Below, piece by piece: positions 28,902 through 38,542 of a stretch of 64,000 nt of DNA (positions are counted from its first letter, which is position 1; each line of letters opens with the position of its first letter). Below the pieces are notes generated by a model. It ran no database searches and was not told where the DNA came from. It saw only the letters and a list, made by a program, of their open reading frames with translations. Source of the DNA: JAAYPI01 sp963668615 (GTDB lineage Bacteria > Bacteroidota > Bacteroidia > Bacteroidales > Paludibacteraceae); assembly GCA_963668615.2 (NCBI GenBank), contig CAXXCL010000001.1, positions 62,001 to 126,000 on the forward strand, read 5' to 3'. A program made the translations under genes and the position numbers.

Positions 28902-29423
28902 ATGAACACAACAGAATGGTTTCCATTGGTCAATGAGGCAGGCGAAACAATCGGCAAAGCGACCCGAAAAGAGTGTCATTCGGGCAGTTTTTTGTTGCAT
29001 CCGGTAGTGCACCTACACGTTTTCAACACGAAAAAAGAGCTGTATTTGCAAAAAAGGTCAGCCGAAAAAGACATCCAGCCCAACAAGTGGGACACGTCTG
29101 TAGGCGGACACGTCGATTATGGCGAAACCACCCAAGAAGCCCTTGTCCGAGAAGTGCGAGAAGAGTTGGGTATGACGAACTTTGAACCCAAACTCATTCT
29201 CTGTTATCCGTTTCGCTCGCAAGTGGAATATGAACTGGTAAACAGCTTTTGGACAGTGTATGATGGCAACATTAGCCCCGACTCCACAGAAATTTCCGAA
29301 GGACGTTTTTGGACAATTCACGACATTCAATCAGCCTTGGGTAAAGACATTTTTACGCCCAACTTTGAACAGGAATTTTTGAAACTAATTGTTTCCGAAG
29401 AAATTAAGTCGTTTTTAAAATAA
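28902..29423 (+). CDS. Nudix hydrolase, possibly IPP-isomerase-like
   Basis: 173-residue Nudix-fold protein with an intact Nudix box: GGHVDYGETTQEALV then REVREELGM (about residues 68-91), which binds the catalytic Mg. The start (EWFPLVNEAGETIGKATRKECH) resembles the family that includes YfcD-like and isopentenyl-diphosphate isomerase-like hydrolases, so substrate is not certain. It is divergent from the exporter operon, and the start matches a short leader. Confidence 0.88.
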   Translation: MNTTEWFPLVNEAGETIGKATRKECHSGSFLLHPVVHLHVFNTKKELYLQKRSAEKDIQPNKWDTSVGGHVDYGETTQEALVREVREELGMTNFEPKLILCYPFRSQVEYELVNSFWTVYDGNISPDSTEISEGRFWTIHDIQSALGKDIFTPNFEQEFLKLIVSEEIKSFLK

Positions 29424-29862
29424 ACTTTGTCGTTTTCTTGCGTTCCTTTTTTTACCTTTGACAAGGTATGGATATTGGTTAGATGAATTTCCTTCGCTAG
29501 TGCAAATTTCTAAATTCATAACGATTATTGTAACAAGGGGAAGCACGGTTTACAAAACGGTGGTCATTAATTCTCTGTTTTTTCTATCAGGCACTATCTT
29601 ACTATCTGTGGTAGCACTTATTTTTGAACCATAAAGCATGAAAATAACCAAACTATTTAAAGAATTCTTTGACAACGAAACAACAATTAATATTGCTAAA
29701 CTTATAATTTTGCTATCTTCTTTGGTAGCAGGAACTTTCGGATTACTGAGTTTAAAACTCACATTGAAAAAGAACCCTGCAAAAAGCGAATAAAAGAAAT
29801 CAGGGTTACAAAGAACCGTTTTGACCTTTATTAATGGGCTAAGACACATAAAACAATTAGAA
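29424..29862 (+). other. Gene-poor stretch with possible decayed transporter sequence
   Basis: Contains TACCTTTG at 29453-29460 (a -7-like box), an open frame without ATG (29459-29635) encoding hydrophobic peptide FFLSGTILLSVVALIFEP, and the 51-residue frame at 29638. No other support for a complete gene was seen. Confidence 0.4.
29638..29793 (+). pseudogene. Possible internal-deletion remnant of NhaA antiporter
   Basis: A 51-residue frame. Its start (MKITKLFKEFFDNE) resembles the N-terminus of Bacteroidota NhaA Na+/H+ antiporters as I remember it, and its second half (INIAKLIILLSSLVAGTFG, then LKLTLKK) resembles the last NhaA helix and tail. The roughly 350 residues between them are missing, as if an in-frame deletion joined both ends. 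It could instead be an unrelated one-helix small membrane protein. Recognition is by eye only. Confidence 0.35.
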
Positions 29863-30579
29863 ATGACAAAAAAAAGAAAGAAAATTGATATTACAGCCGA
29901 CATACACTACATACATAGAAGCAATTGGTTGAGGGCAGCTGTTCTGGGTGCAAATGACGGAATATTATCAACCGCGAGTCTTGCAATAGGTATTGCCGCA
30001 GCAAGTGATAGCAGAGGACCCGTTGTATTGGCAACTTTAGCAGGGTTGGTGGCAGGAGCTTTATCCATGTCGGCAGGCGAATACGTTTCTGTAAGTTCTC
30101 AAACGGATGTGGAGAAGGCTGATATTGAACGAGAACAACAAGAATTAAACGAAATACCCGAAATTGAATTGCAACGATTGGCGGAAATTTATGAAAAAAG
30201 AGGTCTGAAAAAAGAAACCGCATTAGCCGTTGCAAAAGAATTGTCCGAAAAAGATGTATTAGCGGCACACGTCAGAGATGAATTGGGAATAAATGAAATA
30301 AGCCAGGCCAAACCCATACAAGCCGCCTTTGCTTCGGGTTTATCCTTTACAGCAGGGGGGATACTGCCTCTTATTGTAACACTGTTTCTGCCGTTAAAAG
30401 GCATGGAATATTATCTATACAGTTTTGCTATTTTCTTCTTGATTATTTTAGGGGCATTGGCTGCTAAAACGGGAGGTTCAAGTATTGTCAATGCAATTAT
30501 CAGAATAACGTTTTGGGGCACAGTCGCTATGGGCATAACTGCACTTGTCGGATATTTGTTCAATGTGAGTGTCGGATGA
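29863..30579 (+). CDS. VIT1/CCC1-family transporter
   Basis: 238-residue membrane protein of the VIT (vacuolar iron transporter) family, which moves Fe2+ or Mn2+ out of the cytoplasm. Family signatures are WLRAAVLGANDGILSTASL at the first helix and AGALSMSAGEYVSVSSQ at the second. The charged cytoplasmic segment with EIPEIELQRL and a C-terminal three-helix part follow. I chose ATG 29863 (MTKKRKK); an in-frame TTG at 29821 adds only a non-family extension. Confidence 0.92.
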   Translation: MTKKRKKIDITADIHYIHRSNWLRAAVLGANDGILSTASLAIGIAAASDSRGPVVLATLAGLVAGALSMSAGEYVSVSSQTDVEKADIEREQQELNEIPEIELQRLAEIYEKRGLKKETALAVAKELSEKDVLAAHVRDELGINEISQAKPIQAAFASGLSFTAGGILPLIVTLFLPLKGMEYYLYSFAIFFLIILGALAAKTGGSSIVNAIIRITFWGTVAMGITALVGYLFNVSVG

Positions 30580-30606
30580 AAACTATTATAAAAAAACATC
30601 CTAAAA

Positions 30607-31218
30607 ATGAATAGAATTTTTAATATTTTGGTCGGAATGGCAATAGGTATTGCCCCTCTCCTTTTATTTGGATTGGTGTCTGTTGGCATTTGGAATACTA
30701 CTGATAAGGCAGAAAATCATTTTTTTATTTATCTGATTTCGGGAATTATTATAGGCACCATTATTGATGGTTTCTTACTAAAAAAGTATGTGACCAAAAT
30801 TTATGAAATACCTTTGTGGATTTTGGCAGTAGTATATCTATTGTTAAACATTGGTGTCTTCGGTTTTTTTATGGGATTTCCTGTATTCAACCTATTTTGC
30901 GGATTACTAGCAGGGTTCTATTACGGCAAAAGAATGGTTTATCAACAAATAGACCCCGATCTTTATTCGAAATACACCGACAAAATATCATGGTTTACGA
31001 CTATTACCATGTCCTTTATCTGCTTGGCATCAGCCTTAATTGCATTGTCAGACAAATATATAACAGGAAATGTGCAGGGTATGTTGAATCTTGACACTGA
31101 ACCTTCGCAATCGATAATCTGGTTAATAATTTTATTGGGTGGATTTTTTTTGATTGCAATACAATATTTCATAACTAAATTCATAATCGGTAAAGCAATA
31201 ACAAAAGTCGGTTTATGA
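30607..31218 (+). CDS. Six-helix inner-membrane protein, unknown function
   Basis: 203 residues with about six hydrophobic segments (residues 8-28, 40-60, 70-92, 95-105, 130-150, 170-192). No family motif recognised. It starts 27 bases after the VIT gene on the same strand, so it may be part of the same transcript. The start ATG opens MNRIFNILVGMAIGIAPLLL. Confidence 0.7.
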   Translation: MNRIFNILVGMAIGIAPLLLFGLVSVGIWNTTDKAENHFFIYLISGIIIGTIIDGFLLKKYVTKIYEIPLWILAVVYLLLNIGVFGFFMGFPVFNLFCGLLAGFYYGKRMVYQQIDPDLYSKYTDKISWFTTITMSFICLASALIALSDKYITGNVQGMLNLDTEPSQSIIWLIILLGGFFLIAIQYFITKFIIGKAITKVGL

Positions 31219-31305
31219 TTTGAATACCGAGCCTGTAATGAATCTCGCATTGAAATAAAATTTAAATTCTTGACTTATCACAAACTTTAATTGGGAACAG
31301 AAAAT

Positions 31306-31800
31306 ATGATAACAAAAGCTAACGGAAAAGAAGATTTTAGTATCATTTACGAAATCATTAACGACGCAGCAATTGCTTACAAAGGAATTATTCCAGACGA
31401 CAGATGGCATGAACCTTATATGTCGAAAGAAGAATTAAGGCAACAAATTAACGAAGGAGTCCAGTTCTATACATACCATAAAGACAACAAAATATTGGGA
31501 GTAATGGGCATTCAATTCAAAACAAATGTCACCCTTATTCGTCATGCTTATGTTCGAACGATTGCAAGAGAAAAAGGAATTGGTGGAGAATTGCTAAACC
31601 ATTTAACAAATATGGCAAAAACGCCTATTTTAATTGGCACTTGGACTGATGCGTCTTGGGCAATTAGTTTTTATAAGAAACATCATTTTCAACTTCTACC
31701 CGAAGAAGAAAAAAACAAATTATTAAAAATTTATTGGTCAATTCCTGAACGACAAGTAGAAACATCGGTAGTTTTGGCAAGCCAAAACTGGAAATACTAA
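31306..31800 (+). CDS. GNAT-family N-acetyltransferase
   Basis: 164 residues with the GNAT fold: acetyl-CoA pyrophosphate loop REKGIGGELLNHL (motif A, about residues 86-98), preceded by a beta-strand rich core (LIRHAYVRTIA). A Trp-rich C-terminal part (GTWTDASWAISFYKK) follows. Small-molecule or peptide N-acetylation is likely; substrate unknown. I chose ATG 31306; an in-frame TTG at 31291 would add five residues. Confidence 0.85.
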   Translation: MITKANGKEDFSIIYEIINDAAIAYKGIIPDDRWHEPYMSKEELRQQINEGVQFYTYHKDNKILGVMGIQFKTNVTLIRHAYVRTIAREKGIGGELLNHLTNMAKTPILIGTWTDASWAISFYKKHHFQLLPEEEKNKLLKIYWSIPERQVETSVVLASQNWKY

Positions 31801-31854
31801 AAAAGAAAAGTTTATTATTTGAAAGAAGATGTAAATAAATTTAGTTTAATAAAT

Positions 31855-32538
31855 ATGAATTTAGTTGATCATTATAATGAACTTTATCAAAATGCTGTCC
31901 GAAAAATTAAGTCAGACGAATATTCAATGGATAATTTCATTGATTCACCTGTTGATAAAAGACGAGGCATTACACTTTTAATCCGACCAAATAACCCAAT
32001 TAAGAAAAATATACAAAATTTTCTTGACGATTTGAGTAATAATGATCCGAATCAATATTACCAACCTGATTCGGATATTCACATGACTGTTATGTCCATA
32101 ATATCCTGTTACAATGATTTTAATTTACAGAGTATTTGCATTTCGGATTATATTAATTTGATAGAAAAAAGCATTAAGTCGGAAAGAAAGATTGAGATAA
32201 ATTTTAAAGGTATTACAGCTTCCCCCTCCTGCATAATGATTCAGGGATTTTTTCACAATAATACTATCAATGAAATTCGAGATAATTTAAGGACGAATTT
32301 TAAAAAATCGGCTTTACAACAAAGCCTGGATTTGCGATATTCTCTACAAACGGCACACTTGACAGTTGTTCGGTTTAAACAACCGCTCATAAATAAGGGT
32401 AACTATCTTCAGGTAATGGAAAATTACCGAGATTATAATTTTGGAACATTGACAACAGACACGATTAATCTGGTCTACAATGATTGGTATCAAAGAAAAA
32501 AGTTTACGAAAGAACTATATAAATTCAAAATAAAATAA
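31855..32538 (+). CDS. 2H phosphoesterase-like protein
   Basis: 227 residues. Two HxTx-type motifs, DIHMTVMSI (about residue 78) and TAHLTVVRF (about residue 175), are spaced as in the 2H phosphoesterase superfamily, which hydrolyses cyclic phosphodiesters or RNA ends. No closer family recognised. A TTG start at 31819 is possible, but the ATG start fits better. It follows the GNAT gene by 54 bases. Confidence 0.6.
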   Translation: MNLVDHYNELYQNAVRKIKSDEYSMDNFIDSPVDKRRGITLLIRPNNPIKKNIQNFLDDLSNNDPNQYYQPDSDIHMTVMSIISCYNDFNLQSICISDYINLIEKSIKSERKIEINFKGITASPSCIMIQGFFHNNTINEIRDNLRTNFKKSALQQSLDLRYSLQTAHLTVVRFKQPLINKGNYLQVMENYRDYNFGTLTTDTINLVYNDWYQRKKFTKELYKFKIK

Positions 32539-32559
32539 AATACTGCCCCTCTTTCATTC

Positions 32560-32640
32560 AAATCGAAGAAACCATCCATTCTTAAGCAGATGATTCTTTC
32601 TGTCGTCCGGAATGACAATGACAAAAATAATCGCAAAATA
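32560..32640. repeat. Degenerate intergenic repeat remnant
   Basis: Contains GATTCTTTCTGTCGTCCGG then AATGACA, which resembles a common dispersed Bacteroidota intergenic sequence as I remember it. No gene is seen between 32539 and 32764. Confidence 0.3.
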
Positions 32641-32764
32641 AAAACAATAAAATGAATTTTATTTGTATAATTGTGCCAAGCTTTGATTTTAGATAAAAAA
32701 GTTTGATTTAAGTCTAAAAAACTAAAAGAGCGGAGTCAGCTCGATAAACACTGACAACAATCTC

Positions 32765-34207
32765 ATGAAGAAACCTCTACTACTATTTTTTGGATGTTGG
32801 ATTCCTTCATTACTGTTCGGAATAAATTCAATTCCCAATGGTGATTTTGAATCGTGGAAATCGGGCTCTTATAACTATCCTGAAAACTATTTTTTTAACT
32901 CATGTGCTGAAAGCCCTGACTTATTTATAAAAAATGACGTCTCTTTTAATATTGAAAAATCAACCTTTTCGTTTGCCGGTGATTATGCAGTAAAGCTTAC
33001 TACAACACAAGTAGGAAACGAGGTCATTCCCGCTTATTTTTTAAACTTCCAACCGGGGGATGGCGATTTTAACACTTGGCATGGTGGAATACCATATACT
33101 CAAAAACCTACCGGAATCAGAGGTTACTATAAATACAATGTTGCTACTGCTGATTCAGCTATAATAATAGTTGGGTTTAGCAAAGCAGGAAGTAACATTG
33201 GAACCTACTACGCTAAAATAGGTGGAATGCATAGTATGTATAACCGGTTTGATATAACTTTCAGTCCCGCACTCACGCAAACTCCTGATTCTGTCATGTT
33301 TGCTGTAGCATCGAGTTGGGAAGTAATATCAGAAGAAGGTAACGGAGGCATGGTAGGTTCTGCCCTTACTGTTGATAGTATTTATTTTACCGGAGTAACC
33401 TCCCAACCAACCCTGTTTAACGGAGACTTTGAATCTTGGCAATCAGTAACAGTAGATGCTTTGCAAGACTGGAATAATGAAGGAGATATAAAAGGAATTA
33501 CCAAAACTGAAGGTTCTCATACAGGGGATTATGCGGTGGAATTAACTACATATCTTGATGAAAATGATGGTGATCCGCAAGCACAACCTGCAATCGTTTC
33601 AACCGGTTACTACTCCGATTCCAATTCTTATCAATATCCATTAGGTGGTTATCCATTTACTAATCAGATTGATACCTTGACTTTCTACTACAAATACATT
33701 CCGGTAAACAATGACGTTGCACAGGTATGTGTATTCTTCAAAAACGGATCTACTTATGGATGGAATGGATGTAGTAATCTTCAGGCTTCTGCCAATTACC
33801 AATATGTAGAACTTCCTCTTGACGCCGGATATACACCCGATTCTGTTATCGTACAAGTACAGTCTTCTTATTGGGCAAATAAAACGGTTGACTTTGTAGG
33901 TTCTAAGTTAACTATTGATGATATAGCTTTCAAGTCACAATCGTTAAGTACCGGCATCTTTAACTGGGCTAAGGATAATAGCTCTATAAATTTGTTCCCT
34001 AATCCTGCCACAGATGTATTCCAAATCAATGGCATCGAAGATGGTTCTACTCTTACAATTCTCGATATAAAAGGAGGAAAAGTATTTGAAAAAGCAATAA
34101 ACAATGGAGAAAAAATTCCTGTAAGTTATTTGGATAATGGAGTTTATATTGTTTCCATTACATCAAAAAATAGCACACAGACACAAAAGTTAGTTATTCG
34201 TAAGTAA
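32765..34207 (+). CDS. Secreted protein with two similar beta domains and T9SS sorting domain
   Basis: 480 residues. A signal peptide (MKKPLLLFFGCWIPSLLFG) is followed by two similar domains that each start with GDFE[S]W (residues about 24 and 218), contain Trp/Tyr-rich beta strands, and end in a segment with PDSV and D-rich turns (SIYFTG, DIAFKS). The repeats resemble the PCMD-type putative carbohydrate metabolism domain. The last 75 residues (FPNPATD to KLVIRK) are a type A T9SS sorting domain, which directs export to the cell surface. No close neighbour shares its operon. Domain family recognised by pattern only. Confidence 0.75.
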   Translation: MKKPLLLFFGCWIPSLLFGINSIPNGDFESWKSGSYNYPENYFFNSCAESPDLFIKNDVSFNIEKSTFSFAGDYAVKLTTTQVGNEVIPAYFLNFQPGDGDFNTWHGGIPYTQKPTGIRGYYKYNVATADSAIIIVGFSKAGSNIGTYYAKIGGMHSMYNRFDITFSPALTQTPDSVMFAVASSWEVISEEGNGGMVGSALTVDSIYFTGVTSQPTLFNGDFESWQSVTVDALQDWNNEGDIKGITKTEGSHTGDYAVELTTYLDENDGDPQAQPAIVSTGYYSDSNSYQYPLGGYPFTNQIDTLTFYYKYIPVNNDVAQVCVFFKNGSTYGWNGCSNLQASANYQYVELPLDAGYTPDSVIVQVQSSYWANKTVDFVGSKLTIDDIAFKSQSLSTGIFNWAKDNSSINLFPNPATDVFQINGIEDGSTLTILDIKGGKVFEKAINNGEKIPVSYLDNGVYIVSITSKNSTQTQKLVIRK

Positions 34208-34232
34208 CAACAAGTTTGAATAGAAAGAAAAA

Positions 34233-34268
34233 AGCAGGATTCGAGTGTAATACTTGAATCCTGCTCTT
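34233..34268 (+). terminator. Terminator after the T9SS protein
   Basis: A 14-bp stem (34233-34246 with 34252-34265, one G-T pair) is followed by TCTTGTTT. It falls 26 bases after the stop codon. Confidence 0.7.
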
Positions 34269-34394
34269 GTTTAAAGATAGTTGACCAACTTTTTTGTTTT
34301 CTTCTTTTCTTTCTCTACATTTGGCATAAGATGAAAGCAGTTCTCCTTCAGTTTCAGTTTGTAATAACTTTGACCTAAATAGCCTTATAATTCG

Positions 34395-34877
34395 ATGATA
34401 GCAAGAACCATACAAAAAATGATTGAATACTTTGGAAGGGATGCCAGAAGGATAAACCATGCTCTCAAAGTATACGGATTTGCCAGCTGCATTGCTCGAA
34501 GAGAAAACCTGTCGGACAACGAAATATTTATTGTTGATATCGCCGCAATTCTTCACGACATTGGTATCAAAGAAGCAGAACAAAAATACAATTCGAGTAG
34601 TGGTCATTATCAGGAAATTGAAGGACCGACAATTGCACAAGAACTACTTTCGGAAATTAACCTGAAAAAAGAAACCCTTGACCGAATATGCTTCTTAATA
34701 GGCAATCATCATTCTTATCAAAAAATTGACGGCTTGGATTTTCAAATTTTGGTTGAAGCCGATTTTTTAGTCAATATCTACGAAGATGAAATGTCAAGAC
34801 TTTCTATTGATAGCATTCGGAAAAAATATTTTAAAACACCAACAGGAATTTCTATAATTGAAAGGATGTATTTATAA
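34395..34877 (+). CDS. HD-domain phosphohydrolase
   Basis: 160 residues. The HD metal motif is intact: H in RINHALKVYG (about residue 22), HD in AAILHDIG (residues about 53-54), NHHSY (about residue 109-113) and a later Asp (VEADFLVN). Such small HD proteins hydrolyse nucleotides or phosphoesters; substrate unknown. It starts after the terminator, so it is probably its own unit. Confidence 0.82.
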   Translation: MIARTIQKMIEYFGRDARRINHALKVYGFASCIARRENLSDNEIFIVDIAAILHDIGIKEAEQKYNSSSGHYQEIEGPTIAQELLSEINLKKETLDRICFLIGNHHSYQKIDGLDFQILVEADFLVNIYEDEMSRLSIDSIRKKYFKTPTGISIIERMYL

Positions 34878-34932
34878 ATTGGCACAAATGTCCATGGCAT
34901 TTACCGGCAGCTGCAAATCGTTATTTTTTTAT

Positions 34933-34940
34933 TACATTTG
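34933..34940 (+). promoter_or_regulatory. -7 box upstream of the CotH gene
   Basis: TACATTTG fits TAnnTTTG; CTG lies 19 bases upstream where TTG would be expected. About 130 bases before the ATG. Confidence 0.35.
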
Positions 34941-35071
34941 CTAAAGTTTCACGATATATAGTTGGACAGTAGATTAGAGCGGAAAGACAAAAAAACAGAC
35001 CTTTTTCGGTGATAAAATAATTGAATAACGAATTAACAATGCACTAAGTGGAATAAAAACTGCCTATACAG

Positions 35072-37036
35072 ATGCGGAAATCAATTACATTCCTTTTCAT
35101 TGTTCTAAGTACGAGCTTTCTGCATGCAGGAACTGTTTCAGTTCAACTCACAGGGGCCGTTATAGGAACTGCTGATAATTACAACTACAACAGTGCTTCT
35201 TGTTCGTCTACTGTAAACACAGTAGCGAATGCATTTGACGGGAATCTTAGCAATTACTTTTCTGCCTGCAATGAAAGCGGTGGATGGGTTGGCTTGGATT
35301 TGGGCTCCGCTCATGTCATTACAAAAATTTCGTATTGCCCCCATGCCAACCATGCCGATCGTATGTTATTAGGTGTTTTCGAGGGGGCGAACCTTCCCGA
35401 TTTTGGTGATGCTGTTCCGTTATATATGATTACAACGAGTCCTTCTAACAATACACTAACCTCTCAAACTATTAATTGTTCGAAAGGATTTCGTTATGTG
35501 CGATACGTGGGTCCGACCAACACGCACAGTGATATTGCAGAAATGAAATTTTACGGATACAATGGTGAAGGCAATAACACACAATTTATCCAAATTACCA
35601 ATCTGCCGACAGTTATCGTTCACACCACAGACGCACAAGACATTGTTAGCAAGGAAACGTATGTCAATGGAATTATTTCTGTCATTTCCAACAACGGGAC
35701 AAACCTATTTACAGATAGTCTGGAAATAAAAGGTCGTGGAAATGCAAGTTGGAATTTCCCCAAAAAACCGTACAAAATAAAACTGGATAAAAAAGCAAGT
35801 TTAGTCGGAATGCCTGCCGTAGAAAAGACATGGACATTGATAAACAATTATGGCGATAAAACATTAATGCGTAACTTGTTGGCATTCGATTTGAGTAAAC
35901 GATTGGGGTTGCCTTACACTCCTGCGGCGAAATCTGTAGACCTATTTTTAAACGGCGAATATAAAGGAAATTATCAACTCTGTGACCAAGTAGAAGTAGC
36001 TACCGGACGTGTGGAACTAGAAAAAATGAAAGCGACAGACACTATTATGCCAAACCTTAGCGGAGGCTATTTAATAGAAATGGACGCCTATTCCTATGAA
36101 GAAACTACAAAATTCAATTCCGACTATGGCAATATACCGGTTACCATTAAATACCCGAAAGACGACAATATTGTTGCTGCTCAAATTGCCTACATCAAAT
36201 CACATTTTAATAAAATGGAGAACACCCTATACGCAAACAATTATACAGATACCACAAACGGATTCAGAAAATATATTGACATAGGAACATTTCTTCGTCA
36301 TTTTTTAGTGGGAGAAATGAGCGGAAATACCGATACATACTGGAGTACCAATATGTATAAAAAGCGAAACGATGATAAATTTTATTTCGGACCCGTGTGG
36401 GATTTTGACATTGCTTATGAAAACGATTATCGAACCTATCCTATTAACGACAATTCTGAGTGGATATATGCAACCACAGGCAGCAGTGCTACAGGAGTAC
36501 GCGAAATGGTGAACCGAATTTTTTCAGATTCAACCGTTATGCAACAACTAAAATCTATCTACGCAAGCTATCGAAACAGCGGAGTATTAACCGAAGATAA
36601 TTTAGTACAAGTTGTAAACGATAATGCCACATTATTGGAACAATCGCAACAAATTAATTTCATGCGTTGGGACATTTTAAATACCGCGGTTCACATGAAT
36701 CCGCAAGTTTATGGTTCTTATGCCGGAGAAGTAGATAATATTAGAAATTTCGTAAAAAACCGTTTGGCGTGGATGGACAAAAAATTAGCCTACGAATATA
36801 ACAACATAGACGAAGAAAAAACATCAAAAATTAGCCTTTGGAATGAAGGAAACACTTTCCATCTTGAAGGAATAACCGGAACTGCGAGTATTCAGATAAT
36901 AGACGTAACCGGAAGAGTTTTGCAGATAAAACAAGTCGAAAATGACTTTTCAACTACGTTAAACAAAGGGATCTATTTCATTCGCATATCGGACGAACTC
37001 AACAAAAATCAAGTACTGAAATGCCTTATTGAATGA
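35072..37036 (+). CDS. Secreted CotH-kinase protein with discoidin-like and T9SS domains
   Basis: 654 residues. A signal peptide (about residues 1-19) leads into a discoidin/F5-8-like beta domain (about 25-165: GGWVGLDLGSAHVITKISYCP, FRYVRYVGP). A CotH-type kinase domain occupies about 175-560, with RGNASWNFPKKPYKIKL, the core MRNLLAFDLSKRLGLPY, GEYKGNYQLCDQVEV and GPVWDFDIAYEND. The end (LEGITGTASIQIIDVTGRV) is a T9SS sorting domain. CotH proteins phosphorylate other secreted proteins in spore-formers; in Bacteroidota a surface kinase role is plausible but unproven. It is upstream of an unrelated purine gene. Confidence 0.88.
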   Translation: MRKSITFLFIVLSTSFLHAGTVSVQLTGAVIGTADNYNYNSASCSSTVNTVANAFDGNLSNYFSACNESGGWVGLDLGSAHVITKISYCPHANHADRMLLGVFEGANLPDFGDAVPLYMITTSPSNNTLTSQTINCSKGFRYVRYVGPTNTHSDIAEMKFYGYNGEGNNTQFIQITNLPTVIVHTTDAQDIVSKETYVNGIISVISNNGTNLFTDSLEIKGRGNASWNFPKKPYKIKLDKKASLVGMPAVEKTWTLINNYGDKTLMRNLLAFDLSKRLGLPYTPAAKSVDLFLNGEYKGNYQLCDQVEVATGRVELEKMKATDTIMPNLSGGYLIEMDAYSYEETTKFNSDYGNIPVTIKYPKDDNIVAAQIAYIKSHFNKMENTLYANNYTDTTNGFRKYIDIGTFLRHFLVGEMSGNTDTYWSTNMYKKRNDDKFYFGPVWDFDIAYENDYRTYPINDNSEWIYATTGSSATGVREMVNRIFSDSTVMQQLKSIYASYRNSGVLTEDNLVQVVNDNATLLEQSQQINFMRWDILNTAVHMNPQVYGSYAGEVDNIRNFVKNRLAWMDKKLAYEYNNIDEEKTSKISLWNEGNTFHLEGITGTASIQIIDVTGRVLQIKQVENDFSTTLNKGIYFIRISDELNKNQVLKCLIE

Positions 37037-37146
37037 AAAATTAACATACAGAATTTGGCTCGAAAAATTTATAACCTTTCAATTTTTATTACAACACTCA
37101 TTCAAGGCAATTACTAAAATAAATTACAAAATTCCGAAAATATTTT

Positions 37147-37175
37147 TTGTTCCTCGGTTTCCTTGTCTAAATTTG
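37147..37175 (+). promoter_or_regulatory. Bacteroidota-type promoter of the AICAR formyltransferase gene
   Basis: TTG (37147-37149), 18 bases, then TAAATTTG (37168-37175), about 50 bases before the ATG at 37228. Confidence 0.5.
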
Positions 37176-37227
37176 GCAGATATCTGTAATAAAAAAATCT
37201 TAATTATAACAATTTAAATATATTAAC

Positions 37228-38403
37228 ATGGACAATATTCTTGAATTAAAGTACGGTTGTAACCCTCATCAGAAAAACGCCAGACTACAATTTAACAGCA
37301 ACATTTCTCCTTTAAAAGTTTTAAATGGAACTCCCAGTTATATAAATATTTTAGATGCATTGGCAGCATGGCAATTAGTAAAGGAACTAAAAGCTGCAAC
37401 CGGAATAGCAAGTGCAGCGTGCTTTAAACATGTAAGTCCTGCCGGTGCTGCTATTGCAAAACAACTTGACAGTACATTTTTGAAATCACAATTTATTTCA
37501 GAAAATAATCTTTCCCCTGTTTCTACTGCATATATTCGTGCCAGAGGTGGTGACCGGATGTGTGCATTTGGTGATGCTGCAGCTGTGAGTGAAACAGTAG
37601 ATGTTTCGCTAGCCAATATAATTAAAGCTGAAGTTTCTGACTTGATTATTGCTCCAAACTACGACCCGGAAGCATTGGAGATATTAAAGTTAAAGAAAAA
37701 AGGAAATTATTTGATCCTGCAAATAAATCCTGATTACGAACCTGCTGATATTGAATCGAAAGATGTTTATGGATTTAGATTGCAACAATCAAGGAATAAG
37801 GCTGTAATTGATAAAAACCTTTTCAGCAATATTATCTCGGCTAACAAAAACGTGTCAATTGAAGCGTTACAGTCGCTCATTGTGGCAACTATTGCACTAA
37901 AATACACACAATCAAATTCTATTACCGTAGCTTATGACGGACAGCTAATTGGCGTTGGTGCGGGTCAACAATCACGAGTACATTGTCTTCGATTGGCTTG
38001 TAGTAAAGCCGACAAATGGTTTTTGCAACAGCATCCAAAAGTTCTCGGTCTTGAATTTATTGAGGGTTCAAAAAAGCCCGAAAAAGCAAATGTTGTAGAT
38101 CAATTTCTACTTTGGGATGAACTTTCCAAGAATGAAAAACAATTAATGGCGTCTCAACTAAAAACGGTTCCTGAACCCATTTCATTCGAAGAAAAAAGTA
38201 AATTCATTCAGCAATACAATGGAATAAGCCTTTCATCAGACGCCTTTTTCCCATTCCGCGATAATATTGACCGTGCAAACCGCAGCCATGTCCGATATAT
38301 TGCCCAACCGGGAGGTTCACTCCGCGATGATATTTGTATTGCAGCCGCAAATGAATATAATATGGTTATGTTTAATACCGGAATTCGTTTGTTTACCCAT
38401 TGA
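37228..38403 (+). CDS. Stand-alone AICAR formyltransferase (PurH-like)
   Basis: 391 residues: formyl transfer from 10-formyl-THF to AICAR, the penultimate step of purine synthesis. The LKYGCNPHQ start, the KHVSPAGAA motif with the catalytic Lys-His pair (about residues 66-67) and the SDAFFPFRDNID ending motif match the formyltransferase half of PurH. The N-terminal IMP cyclohydrolase (MGS-like) domain of bifunctional PurH (about 190 residues) is absent, so cyclohydrolase must come from elsewhere. Such short forms occur in some Firmicutes and Bacteroidota. It stands between two secreted-protein genes, not in a purine operon. Confidence 0.88.
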   Translation: MDNILELKYGCNPHQKNARLQFNSNISPLKVLNGTPSYINILDALAAWQLVKELKAATGIASAACFKHVSPAGAAIAKQLDSTFLKSQFISENNLSPVSTAYIRARGGDRMCAFGDAAAVSETVDVSLANIIKAEVSDLIIAPNYDPEALEILKLKKKGNYLILQINPDYEPADIESKDVYGFRLQQSRNKAVIDKNLFSNIISANKNVSIEALQSLIVATIALKYTQSNSITVAYDGQLIGVGAGQQSRVHCLRLACSKADKWFLQQHPKVLGLEFIEGSKKPEKANVVDQFLLWDELSKNEKQLMASQLKTVPEPISFEEKSKFIQQYNGISLSSDAFFPFRDNIDRANRSHVRYIAQPGGSLRDDICIAAANEYNMVMFNTGIRLFTH

Positions 38404-38508
38404 TGGGTATCATTTCACATAATCAAATACAAAAATAAAAGAAATACGTTCTTCAAGAGAAGCAAGTGCGATCTTGACTCTTTCTCATTTTTTGTGTTAG
38501 AAAAAAAA

Positions 38509-38542
38509 TTTAGATGGGACTTTGCTACAAGTCCCATCTAAA
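38509..38542 (-). terminator. Terminator of the minus-strand discoidin-like gene
   Basis: A perfect 14-bp stem (38509-38522 with 38529-38542) reads into a run of eight T on the minus strand (A-run 38501-38508). It may also act in the plus direction for the formyltransferase gene. Confidence 0.8.

Noticed and set aside
29550..29903. 117-codon minus-strand frame
   Set aside because: Opposite to the possible nhaA remnant and the VIT gene start; no start context or family match.
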